Assembly: GCA_020543525.1 (NCBI GenBank)
Contig: JAHYIO010000004.1
Location: forward strand, 496,001 to 560,000
Direction: 5' to 3'
DNA: 64,000 nucleotides
Source of the DNA: Coriolopsis trogii
Lineage: Eukaryota; Basidiomycota; Agaricomycetes; Polyporales; Polyporaceae
Both the position numbers and the translations under genes were made by a program. Position 1 is the stretch's first letter, and each line of letters opens with the position of its first letter. Below the pieces are notes generated by a model that worked only from the letters and a program-made list of their open reading frames with translations, was not told where the DNA came from and searched no databases. Below, one piece after another: positions 12,601 through 23,331 of the stretch.

Positions 12601-12760
12601 TGAGTGATTCAGGCGGTACGCCAAGCAGAACAGGTGGTGCTCCGCTGGCAGCGTGCTGAAGACTTGGGTGTCCATGTTGACGAGTGTTGTTGTTGGTCGA
12701 GCGGGCTTGTTTGAGTCGATTCTCTTTTCTGGGGAGAGCTTCGATGGGCCTACTGGGCAT
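9644..12760 (-). CDS. F-box / WD40 / UIM protein (Ufo1/Pof10-like SCF substrate receptor)
   Basis: Three exons (12760-12366, 11973-10565, 10509-9644) splice in phase to 889 residues. Residues about 45-100 form an F-box (GVPPESLTHITSFLDPPDLL, then FAQTCKQLH and WRRAYAYQYLG). The middle is a WD40 propeller: PHHSAVTVMHLMP, GTVECIAWSQSGDGSAVFVS, GGADGRVKLWEL, EDGAITALAWNS...GGVKVWD. After a Ser/Pro-rich linker the C-terminus has a ubiquitin-interacting motif, DDDLRFAIELSLAEAR. F-box, WD40 and UIMs in this order occur in yeast Ufo1, an SCF adaptor that targets substrates such as Ho for degradation. Intron 1 is 392 bp, far longer than its neighbours. Confidence 0.88.
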
Positions 12761-13305
12761 AAAATAGAGCGAGATGGACGGGTTGTGCGCGTTCGCAGAC
12801 GGTGTCTGCGATGGTGGTGGTCGAAGGGTAAGTTACGAATCGTCTCGACTTGGGCGCCTGGGTGATAACGCTCACGGCTCGAACATCGCCGACGAGTCAT
12901 CGATGGGTTCGACGTCTCAGACAGCCCGATCCGTCAACTACGGCGACATGGAGCGACTAGACTGGACTATATGCGGCATATATCTACGTTGTCGCTCCAA
13001 TGCTCCAGGAATATCGACTAAGGGTCTTCACGGTATTACTGAGTGACCCAATTCAATTCAGCAGGGGCTCGCCATGCCTGCTAATAGGAGTCGAGGTTCG
13101 ATTGTCACGTATAAGCACCACTGTGGCATGAAGGAACGCGAATGTATGCCCTGAGGGACCGAGGAAGGGCGGGGGCGATAGTCCGGCGCTGTACATGAAG
13201 GTCGCGACTGGTGAGAGGGTCGACACTGGAACGTGTCTAATATCCGCAAAGGATGGTGTGTAGAGAGCTAGCACGTCATGGATGTTATACATTGTGTTTG
13301 GTTCG
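12761..13305. other. Intergenic, no gene recognised
   Basis: Promoter region of the F-box gene and 3' flank of ARPC5. No coding family, RNA gene or repeat identified. Confidence 0.4.
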
Positions 13306-13951
13306 TCATACAAGTCGTCTGTCCGTCATAGCCCGCACGATGCAGCCAGTGCCCGCAATCTCCGTCAACTAAATGGGTGAAGATCAGGGACAGCGATGGA
13401 AAGGAAAGTGGGGGTGAGGCGTACCTTCTCGTGCCATCCCAGTAGCACACTTCCACTCACATCGCCCCATCCCGGCAGTGCCATACCCTTGTAGAGGTAC
13501 TTCATTAGGGTATCCTGCGCATCCGTCGACAGAGACTTCACGATCCCTGGAATGTCCGTCGCCTTCGTGCTGTTGAGTATCGATACAAGTGTTTGTAGGT
13601 TCAAGTTCTGTGAAGTCAATCCGCAGTGAATATCGGACAGCATTGCCGACGAACAATGCGGAACGCACCTTCGCCTCCTCTACATTCGGACCGTAAGGCG
13701 CGTTCTCTAGTACTAGCGTGAGAGCACCGACATAGTCATTCCTGCACAGTAGGAAGCCAATCAGTGGACAATCACCCTCGATCGTACAAAGGAACTCACT
13801 TCGCGAGGGAACTCCGCACTGCTGCTGCGTTCTGCTTCGTGTCGTTCAATGCCGACGCAGGCTCTCGTGGGTCGGAGTCGTAGATTTCGCTATCGAGCAG
13901 CAAGTCCTCGTCGTACTGATCGATGTCAATTTTGCGATAATTCACATCCAT
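13306..13951 (-). CDS. ARPC5: Arp2/3 complex subunit 5 (p16-Arc)
   Basis: ATG at 13951 starts MDVNYRKIDIDQYDEDLLLD, the acidic N-terminus typical of ARPC5 (human: VDVDEYDE). Later exons carry NLNLQTLVSILNSTKATDI and LMKYLYKGM, then VLLGWHEK and, after the last intron, LTEIAGTGCIVRAMTDRRLV, which ends at the TGA 13308-13306. The last three blocks align with the human protein's LMKYIYKGF, LLQWHEK and GSIVRVLTARKTV. The subunit belongs to the seven-protein Arp2/3 complex, which nucleates branched actin at endocytic patches. Four exons are apparent. Length is normal and no defect is seen. Confidence 0.95.
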
Positions 13952-15138
13952 GGCGATGGGAAGACAAGGCGAGTGTAAGGATGCGGAGGAAGATGATGGC
14001 TACGACTATGTAGAGCGAGACTGGCGAGCCAGGGTTTACGGCGCAACTCGGTTGGTTCAGTTCCCCACAGAGGCGCCCTCACTTGGTTCACCTCAGAGAA
14101 GCTGTATACCCGTGCACCCGGCCCGTACAGGTTCGGCTCGTTGAGAACCAATGTCGGTCCTGTTCTTCCCTTCTTGCCTCCTACTCTCTCCACATCTTCG
14201 ACATCGTCGCGTTCGTATCTTAGGCCGCAGGCCTCAGGTCTAGAAGTGAAGTGCACTGGACTTGCTGACAATGCTGAATTTAGACGAGGTCTCGGTTGGT
14301 TCGTAAACTAGTCACAACTATGATGGACTACTTAGTAGGTACGGAGGGACGATATTCCCTCACTCTATCTCGGCAAGATGAAAGCGCAATCATACCTCTT
14401 GGTCTAATCTCGAAGGCCCATTATGTCGATCAAACGGGAGTAATCTGGCCATACAGTCCAGTCTACGGAACTTGTTGCTAAGTCTGGCCAAGTGGAGAAG
14501 GTCATCAGCCTACGCGCTTTGGCCGAGCTCCGGGTGTGGTGCAGCGACCAAAGACTGCGCCGTGTTCTGCTCTGCTATGGCCCTCGACTCTGAGCTGCTT
14601 TGGGCGACGGCTTATATGCACAGGATGAGTCGTACCCCTCGGAGGTATGCCCGGAACAACAGGTGAGCAGTCCTCGTGCATTCATTTCCCTGTTCCGGCA
14701 GGATCGAGGGCACACACGAGGTGAGGCTGCCGCGCCTCTTCACCCAGCATGGTATGTAGCACGCCTGCACCCGGTCCTCAAACACCAACCTCGAACCGGT
14801 GCTTCTCGTGGTCCGCTGCCCTCCTACTTCTCCCAATATAACTGTGCAAGCTGGGCTCTCGCACGTCAATCTACCCAATAGATCTTCGCCGAGTGTCCCC
14901 TGCCCTGCGTGGCACTGCTCCGCCCGGCCAGACTCGCATCGACGTTCATACACGACCTCAGACGGCGGCGCAGCTCGCTTGTGATGCGACGCGTGCCTCC
15001 AGCAAGGCAAGTGTTTGGCCCGTTGCCCGAAGCCTGAGGTATAAGTACATGATGTGCCCGTGTGCGATAGCGCTTGGATCACCCCAACACAACAACTCTC
15101 ATACTCTACAGCCTTTTACCTCTCTTCTTTCCTCCGAC
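13952..15138. other. Divergent intergenic region
   Basis: Between the ARPC5 start and the start of the next plus-strand gene. No coding family is recognised in about 1.2 kb. It should hold two promoters; a TATA-like box for the right-hand gene is at 15040. Confidence 0.4.
15040..15047 (+). promoter_or_regulatory. TATA-like box TATAAGTA
   Basis: TATAAGTA lies 99 bp before the ATG at 15139, a usual distance in basidiomycete promoters. It supports ATG 15139 rather than the upstream in-frame codons, which lie at or before the TATA box. Confidence 0.4.
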
Positions 15139-16264
15139 ATGCTGAACGCGTTCAAGATCAAGCCTTTCGACCTCGAGCCCATCTACGCCGAGTGGAAGGA
15201 CGCCCCGCTCTTTCGCGGGAACCCGAAGAAGGACCTCCCCGTCGACGAGTGGCTGGCTCAGATCAAGGCGGGATGCGTCGAGCGCAAGGTGCCGCGGGAG
15301 TACTGGCACAAGGTCGCACAACACTACATGCAGGACAAGGCAAAGACCCGCTTCGAGGAGCTCAAGCTCGTCATGAAGAACATGCACGGCGGCAAGTACC
15401 GCTGGACATGGAAGAACTTCAAGATCGCTATGCGTAACATGGGCTGTGAGTAGTCGATCGTCTTCTCCTCGCGATCTGCAGCATGTGGGGCTGACTGCGC
15501 CTGCGCGGTGTCTTCTTGTTCTGGGTACAGGGGACATCGACTCGCAGCGGACAGAGGCGATCAAGGTGGAGAGTAAACCTTCCGGTCTATGGTGGATCGT
15601 CGGCAGAGGTGACAGGGACTCCAAGGAGTCTGCGCCCGTGGAGCCCGTCCTTCCTCCTCGCCCGCCACCCAAGACGAGACAGACACTCGACCTCACCGCG
15701 ACGATGAAGAATCTGCCCTCGCTTCCCAAGCCCATCCCAAGACGATCGGCGACGATGAGCTCTATAGAGACCGTCTCTTCCGTCTCCTCCTCGTCCAATT
15801 CCGTCACGTCGAGCATCAGCTCCTTCTTTTCGCCGAAGAGCACTCCCGCGTCCACGCCTGCATCCTCCGTCATCACAACTCCTGCCTCGACACCTGGCGG
15901 TAGTACGTAAATCTTCGTCCACCCTTGCGGTTGAGTCGCTGATCCATGTGTATGTGCTCTAGCCGTCACAACAGTCGCGAACGTGCCCGCTTGGCTCGTG
16001 AACGCATGCCAATCCCTCGAGTTCCTCACGAACGAGCACCCGAAAGTCATGACGGCCATCTCCGCCGTCCTCATCACCGTGGGCTCCCTACCCGCGCTCC
16101 CAGCCATCTCCGCAGGGGCCGGCGGGGCATTCCTCGCCAGCAGCACTGCGCACGCACTGGGCTCCCTCGCCGTCGGCCTCGGGACTATGCTCCAGGCGCA
16201 GACGGAGGGGAAGCTGCAGGTCACGCAGGGCGACAACAACGGGAAAGCGCAAGCTCAATCATGA
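15139..16264 (+). CDS. Conserved basidiomycete protein of unknown function (paralogue A of a convergent pair)
   Basis: Three exons (15139-15445, 15531-15902, 15963-16264) give 326 residues. The N-terminal domain (1-105) contains VDEWLAQIKAGCVERKVP, YWHKVAQHYM and GGKYRWTWKNFKIAMRNMG. Its partner at 16767-17891 (-) carries the same blocks at the same spacing and the same first intron position, inside a Trp codon after NMG. Next comes IDSQRTEAIKVESKPSGLWW and a long Ser/Pro/Thr-rich linker. The C-terminal 90 residues have a helix (VPAWLVNACQSLEFLTNEHP) and a glycine/alanine-rich hydrophobic stretch (about 260-310) that could be membrane-active. I do not recognise a named family. Confidence 0.85.
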
Positions 16265-16766
16265 AGATACTCCCAGGAGGTCCGACGACGACATTGTACG
16301 ATAGCTGCATAAGACGACTTCGGAGTTGTGGATCGACTCCTCTCTACTATTCGCTAACATCATGAGACTCACGCCTATTCATGGACGGCATTCATTTGTA
16401 CAACAGTCATTATCAACGTTAATTTATCCTTGTACTTGTATGACCCTCATGTCCGGTGCGCTGGACCCCTCTTCGCGAACCCTATGTAATTTTGCAAGCC
16501 TCTCAGCCTACCTGCAATCGCAGCCATCCCCGCCCGCCATGCTCACGCAGGAAGTTACGGATACTCTCTTTTGCCAGACCCTGGAGACCAGAGTTGTACG
16601 TCGTAAATCATACAAGTGCGCGCTCCCTGACGTCATGGCCACGGATGCCAGCGACGACCTGAGCGTCGGCCACAACATACATAATCATACATACAAGAGT
16701 CGCCGCCGCGTGCGCCATGCCTCCTCAGCAAACCCTCACAGCGGATCGAACACGATCCAACGACGC
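16265..16766. other. Shared 3' intergenic space
   Basis: Tail-to-tail spacer of the two paralogues. No gene, hairpin terminator or repeat identified. Confidence 0.4.
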
Positions 16767-17891
16767 TCAATGGCCATGGCCCCGATGGCCGCCTCCAGAA
16801 TGCACCCTATCATGCGCGCTCTTCAGCGCGCGCCCGACGACGACCGCAGCCTCGCCGACCGCCGCGACCGCCGCGGTCCCCCCAGCGCTCATTGTACCCA
16901 CAGCGACGAGCCCGGTCGCGATCGCGGTCAGCACGTCCGGGTTCTCGTTCGCCAGCGTCGCGAGGGCCTCGGTCGCCGCCAGCAGCCACACCGGCACCTG
17001 CGCCGATATCCGCGTCAGCATGGTCTGCTCCGGCTGGGGCGCCGGTCGGGGGAGGAATGGGAGCGCGGGGAGCGAGAAGAGGGAGCCTGAGCGAGCGGGG
17101 GTGGGACGCGGGCTGTCCTTCTCTTTCTTCTCCTTTTCTTTTTCCTTGGCCTTCTCCTTCTCTTTTTCCTTCGCCTTCTCCTTTTCCTTCTCCTTCTGTT
17201 TCTCGCTTTCTTTGTCTTTGGGGACGGGGATGACTGCTGGCTTCGGTGCGGAGCCAGAGAGCTTAGACGGCTTGCCGGGAGCGGCCTTGTTTGGCGTCGC
17301 GTCAGCGAGCGCCTTCTTGGGCGGGCTGGCGACGAGCTTGCTCCCTGTCCCGTTCTTGGTCGTGGACGGCGTGGCCGCCGCCGCATCGTCCTTGTAGCCC
17401 GTGACAATTTTCCACAGCCCGGAAGCCTTGCGCTCCACGTTCACTTCGCGTGTCTTCTTCTCGTCAATGTTCCCTAACCAGAGAGATCAGCGTCAATAAC
17501 TCGCCGCCCAAAATTGCAGGAATGCAAATCCGTAACCAGTCGAGTACTCACAGCCCATGTTCAACACCGCCGTCCTGAAATTCGTCCACGTCCACGTCCA
17601 CTGTTCGCCATGCAGCGCGCGCATGACCTTCTCGACCTCCAGCACGCGGCCCCGCGCCTTCTTCGCCATAAAGTGCTTCGCGACGTCCGCCCAGCCAGCC
17701 TTCGGCACGCGCCGCGCGTTGCAGCCCTTCTCGACGAGGTCCAACCAGGCTGCGGCCGACGGGTCCTCCTTACGCTTCGGCTTGCCCTTGAATTCGGGCA
17801 CGGCGTGTTCCGGGCCCGCCGAGCTCGCCCATGCGTCCAGGGTGGCCTGGAGGTCAAAGGGGCGTGCGCCAAAAGAGAAAACAGAGAACAT
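16767..17891 (-). CDS. Conserved basidiomycete protein of unknown function (paralogue B), KEKE-rich
   Basis: Two exons (17891-17552, 17473-16767) give 348 residues. The N-terminal domain mirrors paralogue A: AAAWLDLVEKGCNARRVPKA, ADVAKHFMAKKARGRVLEVE, WTWTWTNFRTAVLNMG, then W after the intron and NIDEKKTREVNVERKASGLW. The middle is a strikingly pure Lys/Glu/Ala tract encoded at 17120-17215, probably a charged single alpha-helix. The C-terminus again has a VPVWLLAATEALATLANENP helix, then a hydrophobic Ala/Gly segment (LTAIATGLVAVGTMSAGGTA) and a His/Gly tail. The conserved ends with a divergent linker suggest the two termini are functional. Function unknown. Confidence 0.85.
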
Positions 17892-18507
17892 ATTCGTGTA
17901 GTCGGGTGGGGTGCGACTTTGTTCGTGCGGGGTAGACGGATAGGGGAGCGTGCTTTGTGTAGTTGTGGTGGATGGACAGGGACAACAGCAAGTTCTGGTT
18001 ACGGAAGGAGCGAGGGAAAAGCATAAAGGTTAGCGGAGATCGGTGGTCGCGTAGCCTGTTCCGTCGCCTACACTCACGTTTCTCGCCTCTCCGTGAAGGT
18101 CTTCAGTTGGCTATGAAGGAGGTTTCCTGGCCAATGTCGCTAAGAGGTGTTGCTTGAGCAAGTCCGTATACCCTGAAAGCGTCTCCCAGTATATGTACTG
18201 TCGTTCGATCTTTGTTCAACCGTTACGGACTCTCGGGTGATAAGGCCGGTCGTTGCGCTATTGTCCCCGTGCATGAAAAACGCGTGGCCGATCCGGACCC
18301 ATCCCACGCTTTACCGAGGCGGTCAGCACGTGAGCGCCATGTCCCCCTTGCTCAGGTCATTCGACGCAGTGCGACTCCAGCGAGCAGGTCGGGCAGTGCA
18401 ATAGCGCATCAGTGAAGCAGAGAAGAATAAAGGAAGCGTACAATTGCGAGAGTGAACAACCAACAACAATACCGAATGCGTACAAAATCCGAACCTTCCA
18501 CCCTCGT
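17892..18507. other. Intergenic, no gene recognised
   Basis: Promoter side of paralogue B and the 3' flank of the beta-adaptin gene; nothing else recognised. Confidence 0.4.
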
Positions 18508-21121
18508 CTAAAACAAACCCAACAGATCGTCCTGCCCCGACTGTGCCGGTTGCTGTACAGGAGGCGGCGACATCGCTGCTGCAGGGGAAGGCGCGAGCGG
18601 GGATGCCCCGAACGCGAATCCGCCCAGTGGGTTCGCTTGTGGGGCAGGAGCAGGCGAGGCGCCCAGATTTGCGCTCCCGAATATTGACACAAGGTCGTCG
18701 AGCGGATTGCTCGACGTGCCAGACAGCAAATTTGCAGCCGCTGGTGTTGATGCGAGCACCGTGGTCGCTGCGAGGCCAGATGGCTGGCCCTCGTTGGGCA
18801 CATCGTCCGAGAAGTCCAGCAAGTTCTCGGCTTGCTGCCCGGCGGCCACGGTCTGCAGCGCTTTTTGGGCGGCAAGACGGTCGTCGGCGAGTCTGCGCGT
18901 GTGATGCGGTCAATGTATTGTTATGCTGTGCGGATAACAGAAGTAGACGCACTCTGATCCCTTCTTTTGCACCGAGTCCACACCAATACGCCCCCGACCG
19001 ACGAACGTCTCTGCGGGCTTGTGGTATACACTGGCCAGTAGAGGAATCTCACCAAGCAGCTCCTCCAACAATGTAGGAGAGACGGTTGTCCGTGGCAAAG
19101 TGATTGGTGGACGAACAGCAAGAACGACAGCCTGTTCTTAGCATCGTCAATGACCGCAACTGTCACGTCGTACGATAAGACTCGCCTTCGCAGCGCCAGG
19201 ATCGGTAGACAATAGTCGCCAGTAGATATATGCGCGGTCGCGTACATCTGGTGAGTCGCAGTCTTTCGTTGCAGTGTTGAGCACCTTCTGTACGAGAGCC
19301 TGCGAGCTTTCCGGCTTCTGTAGGTATAGCTTCACTACAGCAGTGAGTGTTTGCAGTTGTACCTATGAACATGACATTAGCAGGCACGCAAAGGTACTTC
19401 CTTCTCGCGGTACGTATGGTGTAACGAGGACGTACAGGGTAAGATTCTTCTGTGAAGGTGTCGACGAAGATTCCAAGGAGCTCATCGGCGTTGTCAATCT
19501 TCTTCGCATACTCCCCGATGATCCAGATAAGCGAAGCCTTGGCTTCTGGCTCATCAAGTTCGTCGAGATTGGCACATAAGGTAGGTATGACACCTTCGTA
19601 TGTCGATGGATACTTCCGGAAGATGTCCTGCAATAACGCTCAGTGCGCGTCAATAGATCGGAAGAGGGATCACCTGCCTTCATCACTACCACGGCCTCTT
19701 GCACAACGTAGCTCACCCTCGAGTTGATGAGGTCGAGAAGGACGTTGACGCATCGCTCGGCAGCCTCGTCTATCTTGATGGCGGTCTGGCCGATTGCTTT
19801 GATACTTCTCCTAACGAAGTCCACATCGACCTCCTGAGCGTACCTGCAAGCTTGTCAGCACCGTCACAGCTATTCCTTTGAGTCTTCACGTACTCCTTTA
19901 ACTCGCTCAACAGAGGATCCACATTGTTCTCAGTGGCGAGTCGAACCATGATGTCGAGTTTCTCGACCTTAACATACAGAGGGTCGTTGTATTTGCAGAA
20001 GAACACACGCATCTCGTTCGAGAGGAGATCTGGGCGCTTCTGCAACAGGAGATTGATATTCCGGAGGGCGACCCACTGCACTTCTGGAGGATTCGACAGG
20101 AGGGTCACTAATGGTGGTGCCATTTTCCGGATGAGCGTCTTCGAGAGACTCTCGGAGTTGATTCCGCGCATATGAATCATGACGACCTAAGAAGGCGGAG
20201 TTGAGAGAGTAGAGGTGTACCAGATGGGTGTTCCTACCTTGATTGCAGAGAGGACGACGCTCGCATTCGCATGCTGGAATTGAGGTACGACACGTTCACA
20301 TATATGCTCGCTTTCACCGGCGTCCTCGGCGGTATAGCGGGAGAGTGCGTTGAGAATAGCGACACGGCCCCATTCCGAACACTCGTTCAAGGCCACGAGC
20401 AGTTTGTTCACAACTTCTGTGGATATTGGGAACGTATCTCTTGTCGCGCCGGCAGCGATGGCAGCACCATGTATGTCGGACAGTGCTGCTACGGTATTTG
20501 CGACGACCTGAACAGCGTACGCAAAACGCACACAGAACGCATAATAGAAGGCGTACCATAGGGTTACTGTCTGCAATCATATCCCGTAGCTGCTCCAAGA
20601 ACCCGTTCTCGATTACGAGCTCTGGCTTGAGATCGTAAAGCTTCGCTACGCAAAGAGCGGCCGTCTTGCGGACATACGGGTTGTCGTCCTTCAAACACTT
20701 CTGGAGAGGATCGCAAAGGTAGTCTATGATCTTCTCCGCGCGCAGACAGCCCATGGTCCGGATAGCGAGAGCGCGCACAAGGGGGTTGGGGTCATCGGTG
20801 TCTTTCACGAATGTGTTTACAGCGAGGATCACAAGTTCCGGTTGCGTTTTGGCATAGTTCATGAGGTAGAGGTAGACGAGCTTCTTCTGTTCGAGATCGT
20901 CCGTTTGCATGTTCTTCAGGACGTCAGGGAAGAGACCGCTGACGTCTTGTAGGCTCTTCAGGATGGCTCTGACGATGAGCAGATCTGGACGTACCCTTCT
21001 GAACAGTCATGTTCGCGATGACTCGCTTGATGGCATCCTTCCTCTTCTCCTTGTACTCACTGTTGAGATCGGCAGCTAACTCGAAGTTCTCTCCTTTGCG
21101 AGGCGGTGCACGGATGGACAT
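18508..21121 (-). CDS. APL2: Beta-adaptin, large subunit of an AP clathrin adaptor (AP-1 beta type)
   Basis: ATG 21121 starts [20 protein letters not shown], then the armadillo-like trunk: [88 protein letters not shown] and [19 protein letters not shown]. All are hallmark beta-adaptin blocks. The C-terminus is a short hinge with LLDFSDD and a terminal DDLLGLF, both clathrin-box-like, without a large ear domain, as is common for fungal beta subunits. Roughly seven small introns interrupt the gene. It links cargo at the trans-Golgi/endosome to clathrin. AP-1 and AP-2 beta chains are similar, so the AP-1 label and symbol are tentative. Confidence 0.92.
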
Positions 21122-23331
21122 CGGGTGTGGCTAAGGAGAGGGAGAGTGGGCAAGCTGTGGTGAGGACGCCAAATGCCCGAAGAGCGAGATACCAGCAAAG
21201 CAGCAAAGACGAACGAAGGATTCGAGACAAGAAGGCGGACTTAGAGAAGAAGTAGCGTGTCTCGACGTGCTAATAGAGACACGGGAAAGTGAGAAGTGAT
21301 TACTCTAGTTACCGGAGTCACTGTTTGGTCTGTAGTCTTTGTTGACACCATTGCATGCCGAGTTTACTCAAGTAACAACACTATAACAACACGCTCTGAC
21401 GCCGGGACGCATTTTGACTCTGTCCCACCACAATACTTGTCATCGAGCCATTCTCGGGGGCGATATTATTGTCCACTCACTTTCAGCATTGCAAGCTATG
21501 TGTTCATCAAGATTACAGTGACTCTAGCACCTGCAGATGTTCGGTGACTATGGTCAGGCCTTAGGAGATTGACAAGACAATCTGGGCCGTGTCGACGATT
21601 CGTGAGTCGTTGTATCACCCGGGAGTCAGTATCACGTCGCTTTGTTGGACAGAAGTAGGTGAAGGTATGCGCGGTCGTAAATGGACGGAAAGCTGAAGAC
21701 CAGTCGATAGATCGAAACATATCCTCCGCCTTGGAACCTTCCCTCAATCGTCCAAGCTGCATGGCTCGACCTGTCTAGGCAGGTACAAAGGGAGCGTCGA
21801 CAACATGGCATCCGATCCTAACTCGGAGATCCGTCCTATCTGGGAAGGCATGTTTGATGATCCCGGTCCTCACCTTGCCCCTTCATCGTGGCTGAGGTCA
21901 TCGACCTCGGAGTTCTACAACGTAAAGAGGCAGATCTGGTTCACCCAGTCGAGATCCTTGCAAGGTATTCCAATATTCAGACATATGCATAAAGACACGT
22001 GTAGGTCGCGCTGCCGTAGGTCCCATTTGGACTGCCATATATTGCCGCTATCCTCGTCAAGCGGATCGCCAGTACCGCAGCACGCATTCAGAATGTGTTC
22101 ACGGAGAAACATGCTTTGACTGCCCCGTAGATGATGATTCAGTAAATCGTCTCGCATCCCAATTTCTGACATTCTCTCTCCGGTTAGTGGAAGCCGTGTA
22201 AGTATGTCCACATCCACGCATGCATGACGTTTCCCTTCTACAGATCGATCGGTGACGGGAAAGCCTCTCGGCAAACCTCCATCCGCTAGCTCGTCCAAGC
22301 CCGCGTTCCGCCCTAGACTGTACTCAGGTGTAGTCTGAAGCATATCTTTCAAGCGTACACGTGGTCACTTGTGGCATCTATCATCGAGGGTCCATTACCT
22401 TGAGGCACGGAACGTGTTAGAGATTTCGCGACGATTATGGCCGCCCCTCCTCAAGCAATCGGGCCTCCTTGCACATGACGTACTGCTGAGACAAGTAGTC
22501 TTCCGAGTTTGAGGCGACCTTCAATCACTCGTCTATCTGCGCCTCGGCGATGAAGCTCAACTTCTACGGACTGAATATGTCTGCCACGAGCTCGATCTGA
22601 TCATGCATGCGTACTATTCGTGCGCCACCGGTTCTCAGGAACTCACTTCGTAACCTGGCAGGTCCATCGCGTGAAGATCAGTGATAGGCGTGGTACGTGG
22701 CAGAACGTGGTTGCTCCAGACTCAGTCATCGACCGTTTTCGATGTTCACTCGCCTCTCGATCGCCATTCATGTGCAAGTGTTTTCCGAATTTATGCCTTC
22801 GGGGGCGGGGGCGTCACCGATGGTCTACATACCGTGCTAATGGTAGTCTTCCCGGCCTTTCAAACACGCTTGGCGCAAGTAATCACTCGCTCAAACGCAA
22901 CCGACGGCAACATGATTTTAACGCATACGGCAGCGCACTGCGAGGCTTACGGATGCTGGGAAGGTTGGAATTTGTGGACGACGTGGCACAACAGCGACCA
23001 CGAACGAGGCAGATCGGTACAAGCGACCATATAGCGCACAGAGCTGGTTCTCTCCCCCGACCTTCGGGTCGATACAGCATGTCACCGGGATTGAATTGCT
23101 CGCAGTGGGTGTCCACTATGCGATCTGCTAGCCCAGTAAGGCCTCGGAGTTCCAAGCACATCCTTGCGACTGACGTACTACGCGTATAGCTGGATCGAAA
23201 TGGGCCTCATGTTTGCTCGCCGAACGGGCCCGTCATGATACCCACGCTCCGAAGGGAATAAATGTGAACGCCGTTCCCTGGGCTGCCAACGCTCCCCGTC
23301 CCGCCCCGAACCCCGAAACCGTTTCGGCAAG
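21122..23331. other. Long stretch without a recognised gene
   Basis: About 2.2 kb. Open frames at 21.8-22.1 kb (+) and 21.9-22.35 kb (-) are overlapping shadows of each other and match nothing I know. It may hold decayed sequence plus the promoters of the flanking divergent genes. Confidence 0.4.

Noticed and set aside
15106..16239. 377-codon minus-strand frame
   Set aside because: Antisense to the three-exon gene at 15139-16264 and running through its introns; no family resemblance.
16717..17397. Long plus-strand open frame rich in Phe/Ser
   Set aside because: It is the antisense of the Lys/Glu-rich tract of the minus-strand paralogue B; the repeat keeps several frames open.
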